Origin: Polytrichum commune
Taxonomy: Eukaryota; Streptophyta; Polytrichopsida; Polytrichales; Polytrichaceae
DNA: 64,000 nucleotides
Assembly: GCA_950295325.1 (NCBI GenBank)
Contig: OX485807.1
Coordinates: forward strand, 314,501 to 378,500
Direction of reading: 5' to 3'
The notes under the pieces were generated by a model. It made no database searches. It was not told the origin of the DNA and was given only the letters and a program-made list of their open reading frames with translations. Every line of letters begins with the position of its first letter. The first letter of the stretch is position 1. Made by a program: the position numbers and the translations under genes. Below are positions 55,138-64,000 of the stretch, piece after piece.

Positions 55138-57744
55138 ATGGAGAGTCTATATGAGTTGATACCGCAGCTGGATGAGCAGGGGATATTTTGGAAGAATTTG
55201 CAAGCTAAGTGCTTGCAAGCTCTCGCCGCAGTGCGCTGGAGCGTGGGCGAGTCTCAGTGGTATCCTCAGTCGTGCAAGTATCATATTTACCAAAACTTGT
55301 TGTGCAAAGCAGCGACCAGCATCAAAGAGGCGGATTTGGCAGAGATGAAGAGAAGACAAGGGGAAGAGGAGCCTGGGCGTTACATTCTTGTGGTCGATGC
55401 AATTCTTAGGAATCAACAGTTCACTTTGGAAGAGGTTCAGTTTCTCAAACAAATCAACCTGGAAGGCTTTGTTACTCGAATCACTTGGGGAGTGCTGCAT
55501 GAGGTTCTGGTTCGAGAGGCACTGACAAATCTCCAAGAACAGACTTTAATGACGACAATACAAGGCAAAGCATTTCCAATGTTGAAGCCAGATTGGAGAG
55601 CACAGATGCGAGAAACATTTGAGCTTACCACTCGGCTGGTGCCCTCAACCAAGCAGTGGGAGCTATCTGAATTATTTCCATCACTCAAGACGATAGCAGA
55701 CGGGCAAGAGACGGTGAAAGTAACTGATTGCACATTCCCAGGTGCAAAGAAACCCCTCAGAATTCTGAGTTCTTTATTTTGCTTAAACACAGCTGGTCAG
55801 AACCATATTTCTATATCATTTGCAGAATTGATTTTGGCAGCCCTAAACGGCCAAGCAGTAGACTGGCCTGAGGAATTTTACCAGGAACTTCGGGAGGAAG
55901 TTATCAAGCTTCACCGTAAGCACTCCCAAGCTATGGTGAAGGTGGTAAGGACCACCATTGGCCCTCATCTCACCCTCATGATCAAAGCTGCAGGGGTAAT
56001 GGATCTACAACAGGAGATAGAAGCAGGTTTCCGCCTGGCCAAACCCTTTTGCACCCCCCAACTGAACAACCAGCCCAAGAAGAGAAAATACACTCTTAAA
56101 ACACCCATACCCCAGCCGACCATGCACAAAATTGTAAGAGTGGTGAAACCCAGTCCAGATCCACCGAAGGGACCATCCACTTCAGCACCCCCACATGTCT
56201 CAAAGACTCCCCGTTCCGTGGTAGTCGAAACAAAAGAGCCATGGCAGGTTCCACATGACATACCCAACATTGTGCAGCAGATTAGTCAAGCCCACCGGAG
56301 GCTAGAGAACCTGCTGATGACCCTGTCAAGCAAAGCACCGCCTAAACTAATGCGGAATTTAGATACTCAATTTTACAAAATACAGAGGGAGGCATTGCTG
56401 CATCAAGACACACAGCCAACACATGACCAACCCAGTGCCATAGAGACCGGAAATTTGAGATCTCAGGCCAAGCAGTTAGAAAGATTAGAGAAAAGATTGG
56501 CTGAAATGGAGGAACTAAATGAGATTTACGTTGAACATTCATTTGAAATGGAGGAGGAAGGAGCAAGGTTGAGAAATGAGGTAGAATCCCTCACACACAA
56601 GAATCAAGAGAACCTAGACACGATGCAAGCTCTTGAGGAATCATGTGCGCAGCAGCTGGCGGTGAAGGAAAAGGACATTGAAACCTTGCAGGCACAGATT
56701 CAGCAACTCAAAGGGATTGGGACTGCTCCAAAGCAGGATACCAGTCGGGAAAAGGAGCCACACCGAAATCAGCAGCAACAGCATGCCGAACTTACCCGTC
56801 TTTGCACCGAAGTCAAAAAGTTACAGGCGGCCATGATAGCGAGGGAACAAATCCCCGACCTTCAAACTGACCCAGAAGTTGGTCAGACTTCGAATCGGCC
56901 AATAGACAGAGCCGAACGACAGGTGCTAGCCGAGGGAGCAGCTAATCAATTACTCAACGACTTACAACATGAGCTACAGCTAACTAAACAGGAGAACGAA
57001 GAATTACAACACCAGCTACACCAAAAGCTTCCAGCAGGGCAGATCGGACTGCCACATTCCTACACGCATACCAGAGATGAGATCTATCACAGGTTGCTTG
57101 AACACACGAAGCCTCTGGAATCGGTAATGCACTATTATCAAGTATTCGGGCCAATAAACCTGTGCACAAGCGACTTACCTCTACTCAAGAGAGGTATTAC
57201 ATTGGATCTGATGCAGTTCAAAACATTGTGGGAGCAAGCCAACCCTAGGGCAAAGGACACTTTAGCTTTTATGTGGGCATTGGGTATTTTCAAGTTACCT
57301 TTGGGCATCATGGAAGTGATCACAGCCTCTCCACCATTTTACATCAGGAGATTCATTCTCCGAAGCATAGTTTGGTTGGCCCAGCATAAAGCGGTTCAAG
57401 CAAAGGGGCACAACACCAACCAATCTCTACCTAACCTGCGCCCTTACACCCATAGTCAGAAAATAGAGATCTCCAAACTCCAATACAAGCACAATACGGT
57501 ATTTCAACAGGCCACAGATACCTTACGCAGGGAGGACACCACAATCTGTTTCGAGGCAGTGAGACGCCACCAATGGCTGTTAGAACATTACCCTGAACAA
57601 TCCACCAAAATTACTCTACCCCAACTTAAGGAATATGCAACACAGACCATGGACGAGCAGCTGATCACGATCGCAAAAGGGCGTTTTGGTACCATCGACC
57701 ACGGTACAATACCACGAATGTGGGCAACAGATCAATCAGAATGA
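55138..57744 (+). CDS. 868-residue coiled-coil protein of unknown family, possibly gag-like
   Basis: A single uninterrupted frame with balanced codon use, the longest ORF in the window. Residues 1-300 are a helical, Trp-containing globular region (SVGESQWYPQS, GFVTRITWGVL, ISISFAELILAALNG). About 301-375 is a basic, Pro-rich linker (QPKKRKYTL could be a nuclear signal). About 440-530 and 545-630 are coiled coil with Glu/Leu/Gln heptads. About 640-868 is a second helical domain (LTLDLMQFKTLW-like core, PLGIMEVITASPPFYIRRF). I see no zinc knuckle, protease, RT or integrase motif. The polypurine tract 45 bases after the stop, and the promoter-bearing region beyond it, make a non-autonomous retroelement with a gag-like protein the leading idea. 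A host gene remains possible. Confidence 0.7.
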   Translation: MESLYELIPQLDEQGIFWKNLQAKCLQALAAVRWSVGESQWYPQSCKYHIYQNLLCKAATSIKEADLAEMKRRQGEEEPGRYILVVDAILRNQQFTLEEVQFLKQINLEGFVTRITWGVLHEVLVREALTNLQEQTLMTTIQGKAFPMLKPDWRAQMRETFELTTRLVPSTKQWELSELFPSLKTIADGQETVKVTDCTFPGAKKPLRILSSLFCLNTAGQNHISISFAELILAALNGQAVDWPEEFYQELREEVIKLHRKHSQAMVKVVRTTIGPHLTLMIKAAGVMDLQQEIEAGFRLAKPFCTPQLNNQPKKRKYTLKTPIPQPTMHKIVRVVKPSPDPPKGPSTSAPPHVSKTPRSVVVETKEPWQVPHDIPNIVQQISQAHRRLENLLMTLSSKAPPKLMRNLDTQFYKIQREALLHQDTQPTHDQPSAIETGNLRSQAKQLERLEKRLAEMEELNEIYVEHSFEMEEEGARLRNEVESLTHKNQENLDTMQALEESCAQQLAVKEKDIETLQAQIQQLKGIGTAPKQDTSREKEPHRNQQQQHAELTRLCTEVKKLQAAMIAREQIPDLQTDPEVGQTSNRPIDRAERQVLAEGAANQLLNDLQHELQLTKQENEELQHQLHQKLPAGQIGLPHSYTHTRDEIYHRLLEHTKPLESVMHYYQVFGPINLCTSDLPLLKRGITLDLMQFKTLWEQANPRAKDTLAFMWALGIFKLPLGIMEVITASPPFYIRRFILRSIVWLAQHKAVQAKGHNTNQSLPNLRPYTHSQKIEISKLQYKHNTVFQQATDTLRREDTTICFEAVRRHQWLLEHYPEQSTKITLPQLKEYATQTMDEQLITIAKGRFGTIDHGTIPRMWATDQSE

Positions 57745-57788
57745 CAACCTCGGGGAAACCATAAAGCATGAGGACATGCTTTCTTTCC

Positions 57789-57804
57789 AGGGGGGGAGAT
57801 AAAA
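57789..57804 (+). other. Polypurine tract
   Basis: AGGGGGGGAGATAAAA directly precedes TGTGCA at 57805. A G-rich purine run ending just before a TG dinucleotide is the classical junction of internal region and 3' LTR. Confidence 0.55.
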
Positions 57805-58693
57805 TGTGCAACCATCAAAAGCACAGGGAATCGAGAACAACGAGAGGGAGATTGAAGCGTCGAAAGCGAGACGAGGTCGAGGATGTGATGACAGGGACGA
57901 GGGCGTGACAGTAACATAGTCCGGAGGAGAGGCAACGAGCAGCGGAAAAAGACGAGCGAGCAGCCAAGGGAGGAGAAGGGATGACAAGCCGCCAGCTGGA
58001 GGCCAAGGAGGGAGAAGACCGGACTGGGGAAGGCCGGGTTGATACCCTACGGCCCCGGGTATTTAAAGGGCAAGGGAGCCGGCAGAGATGACAAGGAACC
58101 GGCTTTGGAAGGACGGACCACGTGGAGCAATGGGAGGCGGCCACGACGGGCAACGGGCCTCAAGCCGTTGGGAACGGGAGCCCAACCGATGGGAGCAATG
58201 ACTAGCCGACGGGAACGAAGGAGAGCCGACGGGAACGTAGGGGATGGATGGAGAAATTAATAGGATAGATTAAGAGACTAAGTGTATATGTAGTCACTTC
58301 TTGGATGAGAGGCAAGCACTTAGTGACTATAGGAAGTGACCACTTAGTAGTTAACCAACAATGAGTGGACACGTACTTACTAACGTGTGTGGATGAAAGA
58401 CAATGACAAGGGATTTCCATCCCTTGGATGACATTAACCGCGTTAACCATCTATGCAATGAAAGGATGAGATTTGGGATGGATGACTCATGAATGGTAAC
58501 CGAACACACCTAGGCACATCTAGGAAATTAGAAGAACCTAACCAATCTTCTCCATACTAACATCTATATTTAGCACGTGTGAGTTCTGTAAATAGATCCG
58601 GCAGACCTAAATTTAGACTGAAGCCTTAATTCAGACTAAAATTAGCCTAATTAGACATTTGGCATTAGGGGCCACACCTAACCGCTAATTCAA

Positions 58694-58723
58694 CCAATTA
58701 TAAGATTTCAAAACCTATATAAA
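58694..58723 (+). promoter_or_regulatory. CCAAT box and TATA box
   Basis: CCAAT at 58694-58698 and TATATAAA at 58716-58723 are followed about 25-30 bases on by ATAGCACCTCATTATTCATT, a plausible start region. This is the clearest core promoter in the window. It drives the GAAGAC-rich sequence, which has no clear ORF. Confidence 0.6.
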
Positions 58724-58809
58724 GGGGCACTACGGACCCCTATAGCACCTCATTATTCATTTCAACAATCCAACGTGAGCGTCAAGCGGAGCATTATCGG
58801 GAGCGTTTT

Positions 58810-59560
58810 AACGAAGACCTATTTGGAGCATTATCGGGAGCGATTTGACGACAATCGGAGCTTCGCAATTTTACTCGAGGAATCGAAGATCTTTTCGAGC
58901 TTGAAGACTTAAAGGATTGAAATATTATCCTCGAGCTTGAAGAAGACTGAAGGCCCGCGGCTGAGGGACCACGAGGCCGCAAGGCGTGAAGACGAAGACC
59001 GAAGACTTAGCGATATTTGAAGATACTCGAAGACGAACGGCTTCGAGTTTGAAGACCGAATTTAGACTGAGAGCTCGTGATACTGAAGGCCCGCGGACTG
59101 GAGACCGTGACTAGAGGACCGCGGAACCGGACGGCGAGTTTCCGAGACTTGAAGACTGATTCTTAACGAATCCGAAGACTCGGAGATATGAAGACCCCTT
59201 TTGGGTGTACCTTGAAGATTGAGGGCCCGAGGTGCTGAGAGACCGCGAGACCTTGGGAACGAGAACTTGAAGACTTTTTCTCAAGAGCACCTAGTCTTAG
59301 ACGAGAAGATAGAAGACGAGAGGCCATAAAAGAACCGTACGGCTGAGGGCCCGTGTGACTGTGGGACCGTGGTACCAGTGGTCGAGAAGACTCGAGAACT
59401 TGAAGGACTTTCCGAGATGTTTTCAAGTCAGAGGCTACAATAAAGACTTGAAGACACAAAAGGCCTTGTTTCAAGATTTGGAGACCGAGGGCCGCGGGAC
59501 CGGAGGACCGCAAGCCCGAGACCAAGACCGCAAGTTTGAAGCCCTTTTGAGGACTAAAGG
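58810..59560 (+). repeat. GAAGAC-rich irregular repeat
   Basis: At least 15 copies of GAAGAC occur between 58810 and 59460, mixed with variants of GAGGACCGCGG, GGCCCG and CTTCGAG/CTTGAAG. The spacing is irregular. The plus strand is strongly purine-rich. Confidence 0.75.
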
Positions 59561-60360
59561 TTTAAACGAATTTTCTAACCAAGACCTAAGATACCTTTTG
59601 GGTCTAAGGAGTTGTCAAGATATCAAAAGTGAAGATGCTAAGAGATTGACAAAATCCGAAGCTCATCGTGAAGACAAAGAAGATTGCGTAAGGAATCCAA
59701 GACCGAAGCACTCAAGAGAATAGGAGGATTAGAGATCCTTCCTAGGAATTTAGAGATATTCAAGAATGAAGAACTAAACTCTCATGAGTAGAGAATACAA
59801 AGGAAAACCAGACAAAAAGGAACTTTAGAAGAATGAAGACATTAAGAAGATCTTCAAACCATCATTCAAGAATAAAAGACTTTGAAGACCATCAAGTAGC
59901 CAACTTTCACATTAAAGGCATTGCAATGGATTGTTAATGAAAACACTCAAAGTAATGTGATTGTGAACTTTGATTGAGGATTTAGAATTGGAAATGAAAT
60001 TGAAGAATGTTTTGATACCATTACATTGATTGCAAAAGCACTCTTTATGTTCACAACACTTAACCTCGACATTAGGATTTCGGGGAACATAAGCTTAAAA
60101 GCTTAGGCTACTTTCTCCTTAAAGATTTAGAAAGAGACTTTAATACAACATTCCGGATTGGGATAAGTATATCTTGCTAGTCATTCAAACCATGAAAGAT
60201 GCAAGATATAATAGGTGATTAGGAACTAGGTTCTTAGGAACACCTTAATATTAGATTTCGGGGAACATAAACTTGAAATCTTAGGTCAATGACTTCATGA
60301 GGATTCAAAGAGCAGATTCATCCAAGAGGAAACACCTTCAAAAGTTAATTTAGATAAGTG

Positions 60361-61257
60361 TAGTGTCCATGTAAACCGGTCAGCAGCGGGTTACACCGTC
60401 TAAGTTGCTGAGGGTTGAAGGTGGCCTCGACAGGTCCTTGCGGTCATCCTGTGTGGGCTTGACGCTCTGGATGGCACATCCCATGTCTTGGAGTTATCTG
60501 CTATGGCACGACCATGGCCTGTGCAAGATCCTCCTGCAACCCTGCTTGTGCTCGCACCTTGCAGTGCTCACAGACGCCATTACCACAACTACATTGTTGG
60601 GATCCAGCTCCTAGACACGGACATTGTACACACATTAAATACCAAACAATATGTGTGTGCACTTCCGCTTCTGTGTGTGAAATTTGCAATGTGCTTACGT
60701 GGTGTAAAATAGAGATTGAAGTGATTATACAGTGGAGTGTGCCGTTTCATTGAATTTGAACGTACAGACCATAGACAAGTAAGAACATGACAATATGGAT
60801 GCAGGTGTGAGTGTTTTCCTAGGTAGGTCTTTCTGCATTGTGGCTGGTTGTGCTCGCTGACACCGTCGGCCTTGTTGGTGCCTTCCCCTGCACATGTCCG
60901 CATCACATGTTAGGCGCCATGCCAAGCATTCATGTAGTGCTTCACATGCATCAATTTCAACTGTGCTCACCTTCGTGTAGGCCGACGCTCCAGATGAAAC
61001 CTGGTGGTAAGAGTTCCGCTCCATTGGCGGCAGCACACCTCCCTTGCACTGTCCTTTCCACCTCGCAACAACTGTTAGGATATGTCTCCTTACCCACCTC
61101 TGACTGCACCTGTTCAACATGGACGAGGACACCCAACCACATTGTGAAGGCAGAATCACGTTCCATACTGACCCTGCCTATATTCGGTGAGTCAAACAAT
61201 TTGCGATTTGTGGTACCTGATGCAAGCAAGCATTTTGACCGAAATAGCAAGGTGCTC
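60361..61257. other. GC-richer segment without recognised gene
   Basis: Several overlapping frames exist on both strands, none with a known motif. Composition differs from the AT-rich flanks, so it may be a captured gene fragment. Confidence 0.3.
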
Positions 61258-61739
61258 ATCACATGGGCATTAGATCGCAAACGACCGCAGAATGCTACAT
61301 ACCGTTTTCACAGATGCCTGCAACAACTCGCTTGCACACCTCCCAGATCTGCTACCACAACATGCAAATGCTCTCGGGCCGGCCCAAAGAAGATTCTGGA
61401 GAGCGAGTTCAATCACTGGTTCTCTGCTCTCTCACTGCGGTGTCTCACCTCAAAGTTGCAACCTACATTCACACAATGAATGCCGCGAAGCTCCACACGT
61501 ACATGGAGTCCAGGTTTGCAATCCGAAGGTGCACACCAGCACAACTCGGCAGTGCAATCCCGTCACACGCACACATGGGCATTGGATCGTAAACGACTAT
61601 GGACTGCTAGATAGCGTTTTCAATAAGAGCCGCAACAACTCGCTTGCACGCCTCCCAGATCTGCTACCAAAACATGCAAATGCTCTCGGGGCAGCCCAAT
61701 CATGATGCTCCAAAGCAAGTTCAACCGCTCGTTCTGTGC
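61258..61739. repeat. Direct duplication of about 167 bp, period about 315 bp
   Basis: 61258-61424 (ATGGGCATTAGATCGCAAAC; CTCGCTTGCACACCTCCCAG) and 61572-61739 (ATGGGCATTGGATCGTAAAC; CTCGCTTGCACGCCTCCCAG) are clearly homologous, with scattered substitutions and small indels. The intervening 147 bases are not repeated. Confidence 0.8.
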
Positions 61740-62162
61740 TGGTGGTTTCGGCACTCCCTGTGCAAGGGGTGTGTTCAGTGCCAACGGGTCTGTAATGGAT
61801 GCTTGCTTTGTCGGCGGCATGATGGTGGATGGGAGAAGATACTGGCGGCGTCTCAGGCGGCTGCAATCATTGCCATGAAGAACGCCTTCATACGCTGATA
61901 GGTCATCAGATAATTAAGCTTCGGGGCCCACAATTAGGGCCAATTTTTCGCAAGGTTTTTGCCCGTCCGTATGGAAAACCCTTCAATGGAAAGGCCAAAA
62001 ACAACAACAATTTCTAAACCAACACATCCATGCAAAGATTAAGTGAAAACCAACCCGTCCCAAAACCTGTTGGAAAAAAAAATACGTGTCCAACAAGAGG
62101 TATAAATAAGTCTCTTCTTTGGAGATGGTGGAAACCATCAGAAAGATACTTCCAAGAAAATC
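61740..62162. other. Transition to satellite
   Basis: GC-rich sequence ends near 61900 and AT-rich DNA follows. A short frame has no supported product. Confidence 0.35.
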
Positions 62163-64000
62163 TTATAATGTTGTGACTAATGTGACTAATACCTCGGCTA
62201 GGTATTAGTCACATTAGTCACATCATTCTATAATCTTCTATAGTCTTATTTTATTTTATATTAAACTACATGCAAACCATTCCTATCGTAACCATGACAA
62301 AAACCAACACAATACTATAGGTGTTTGACCATTCTAACGATTTCTCAATTTCAAGTTGAATTTAAAGTGAAATAAAACAAAACATTCATAACAATAAGAC
62401 ACAAAATCAAATGCCCATAAAAACTTGCAAAATTGAAACTTCTCCGATATAGCAACTATACCAAAAATTATCACAAACTTAGGCCTTCGGGTGTGAGAGT
62501 TCTCCAAGATTTTATAATGTTGTTACTAATGTGACTAATACCTCAGCTGGGTATTAGTCACATTAGTCACATTAGTCACATCATTCTATAATCTTCTATA
62601 TTCTTATTTTTTTTGTAGATTCAATAGCATGCAAACCATTCCTATTGTAACTATGACAAAAACCAACACAATACTATAGGTGTTTGACCATTCTAACGAT
62701 TTCTCAATTTCAAGTTGAATTTAAAGTGAAATAAAACAAAAAAATCATAACAATAAGACACCAAATCAAATGCCTATAAAAACTTGCAAAATTGAAACTC
62801 CTCTAATGTGGCAACTATACCAAAAATCATCACAAACTTAGGCCTTGGGATGTGAGAGTTGTGCAAGATTTTATAATGTTGTTACTAATGTGACTAATAC
62901 CTCGGCTGGGTATTAGTCACATTAGTCACATCATTCTATAATCTTCTATAGTCTTATTTTATTTTATATTAAACTACATGCAAACCATTCCTATCGTAAC
63001 CATGACAAAAACCAACACAATACTATAGGTGTTTGACCATTCTAACGATTTCTCCATTTCAACTTTAATTTAAAGTGAAATAAAACAAAACATTCATAAT
63101 AATAAGACACAAATCAAATGCCTATAAAAACTTGCAAAATTGAAACTTCTCCCATATAGCAACTATACCAAAAATTATCATAAACCTAGGCCTTGGGGTG
63201 TGAGAGTTGTCCAAGATTTTATAATGTTGTTACTAATGTGACTAATACCTCAGCTGGGTATTAGTCACATTAGTCACATCATTCTATAATCTTCTATATT
63301 CTTTTTTTTGGTATATTCAATTGCATGCAAACCATTCCTATCGTAACCATGACAAAAACCAACACAATACTATAGGTGTTTGACCATTCTAACGATTTCT
63401 CAATTTCAACTTGAATTTAAAGTGAAATAAAACAAAACATTCATAACAATAAGACACAAAATCAAATGCCCATAAATACTTACAAAATTGAAACTTCTCC
63501 GATATAGCAACTATACCAAAAATTATCAGAAACCTAGGCCTTGGGGTGTGAGAGTTGTCCAATATTTTATAAGGTTGTTACTAATGTGACTAATACCTCA
63601 GCTGGGTATTAATCACATTAGTCACATCATTCTATAATCTTCTATATTCTTATTTTTTTGTATATTCAATAGCATGCAAACCATTCCTATTGTAACCATG
63701 ACAAATACCAACACAATACTATAGGTGTTTGACCATTCTAACGATTTCTCAATTTCAAGTTGAATTTAAAGTGAAATAAAACAAAAAAAATCATAACAAT
63801 AAGACACAAAATCAAATGCCTATAAAAACTTGCAAAATTGAAACTCCTCTGATGTGGCAACTATACCAAAAATTATCACAAACTTAGGCCTTGGGGTATG
63901 AGAGTTGTGCAAGATTTTATGAATGTTATGCCTTAACATTTATATATATGATGTTTTTACTTGATCTTCCTTTACTTTGATATATTACTTTTATATTCAA
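62163..64000. repeat. Satellite array, about 350-bp unit, at least five copies
   Basis: Unit starts (TTATAATG or variant) lie at 62163, 62512, 62871, 63219, 63567 and 63917, giving periods of 349, 359, 348, 348 and 350. Every full unit carries the palindrome AATGTGACTAATACC / GGTATTAGTCACATT around TCRGCTR. The rest of the unit is AT-rich (GCAAACCATTCCTAT; TGTTTGACCATTCTAACG). The array runs past the window end. Confidence 0.92.

Larger units (their letters stand above)
57805..60360 (+). repeat. Candidate 3' LTR: promoter plus GAAGAC-rich transcribed part
   Basis: The first 900 bases are purine-rich GC-moderate DNA (57805-58250), then a stretch with short inverted words around AGTCACTT/AAGTGACC, then a promoter at 58694-58723. 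The part after it is a strongly purine-biased leader. A matching 5' LTR was not found left of 55138, so the LTR reading is inference. Minus-strand frames here reflect the base skew. Confidence 0.35.

Noticed and set aside
57736-58153. Minus-strand frames after the 868-residue ORF
   Set aside because: They come from the purine-biased plus strand and have Ser/Pro/Leu-rich low-complexity content.

Overview
This window looks like nuclear DNA of a land plant or close streptophyte relative. It has one complete intron-containing gene for a plastid ABC1-type atypical kinase, long AT-rich stretches, and dense layers of decayed transposable elements: non-LTR LINEs with RNase H, a Ty3-like gag relic, a pogo/Tigger-type transposase, several MITE families and a satellite array. 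A degraded gene with tandem farnesoic-acid-O-methyltransferase-like domains fits a non-flowering lineage better than a typical angiosperm, but that placement is only an inference.

Layout. 0.1-1.3 kb: GC-rich relic of a diverged LINE and an adjoining unknown reading frame. 2.1-2.6 kb: 31-bp minisatellite. 2.9-13.5 kb: nested LINEs. LINE-1 ends near 4815. LINE-A (+ strand) is split by a 5'-truncated minus-strand LINE-B with a 10-bp target-site duplication. LINE-B is in turn interrupted by a near-perfect inverted duplication with 3.07-kb arms (5886-8957 and 8973-12044). 14.06-23.48 kb: 13-exon ABC1K3-like gene. 25.3-33.2 kb: long, heavily mutated LINE with endonuclease, RT, RNase H and C-terminal regions. 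34.0-36.5 kb: tandem FAMeT-domain pseudogene carrying a 111-bp LINE-tail insertion. 37.0-38.65 kb: intact pogo-like transposase ORF with a changed third catalytic position. 41-53.6 kb: MITEs, foldbacks, tandem repeats and a Ty3-like gag relic. 53.6-60.4 kb: 868-residue coiled-coil ORF followed by a polypurine tract, a CCAAT/TATA promoter and an odd GAAGAC-rich leader, possibly a gag-like retroelement. 60.4-61.9 kb: GC-richer segment with an internal duplication. 62.2-64.0 kb: satellite of about 350-bp units.

The strongest unusual observations are these. (1) The inverted duplication can be reconstructed to the base because both outer sides resume the same LINE reading frame across a shared 9-bp direct repeat. 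(2) Two LINE 3' ends, one of them a short insertion with a 12-bp target-site duplication, carry two hairpins whose paired bases covary, which indicates a selected RNA structure. (3) The transposase ORF is intact over 532 codons but has Asn at the third acidic site. (4) The 868-residue ORF with its LTR-like surroundings has no family I recognise. Cellular function is confined to the ABC1K3-like gene; most of the rest reads as mobile DNA in different stages of decay. No database search was possible, so family names rest on motifs recognised by eye.
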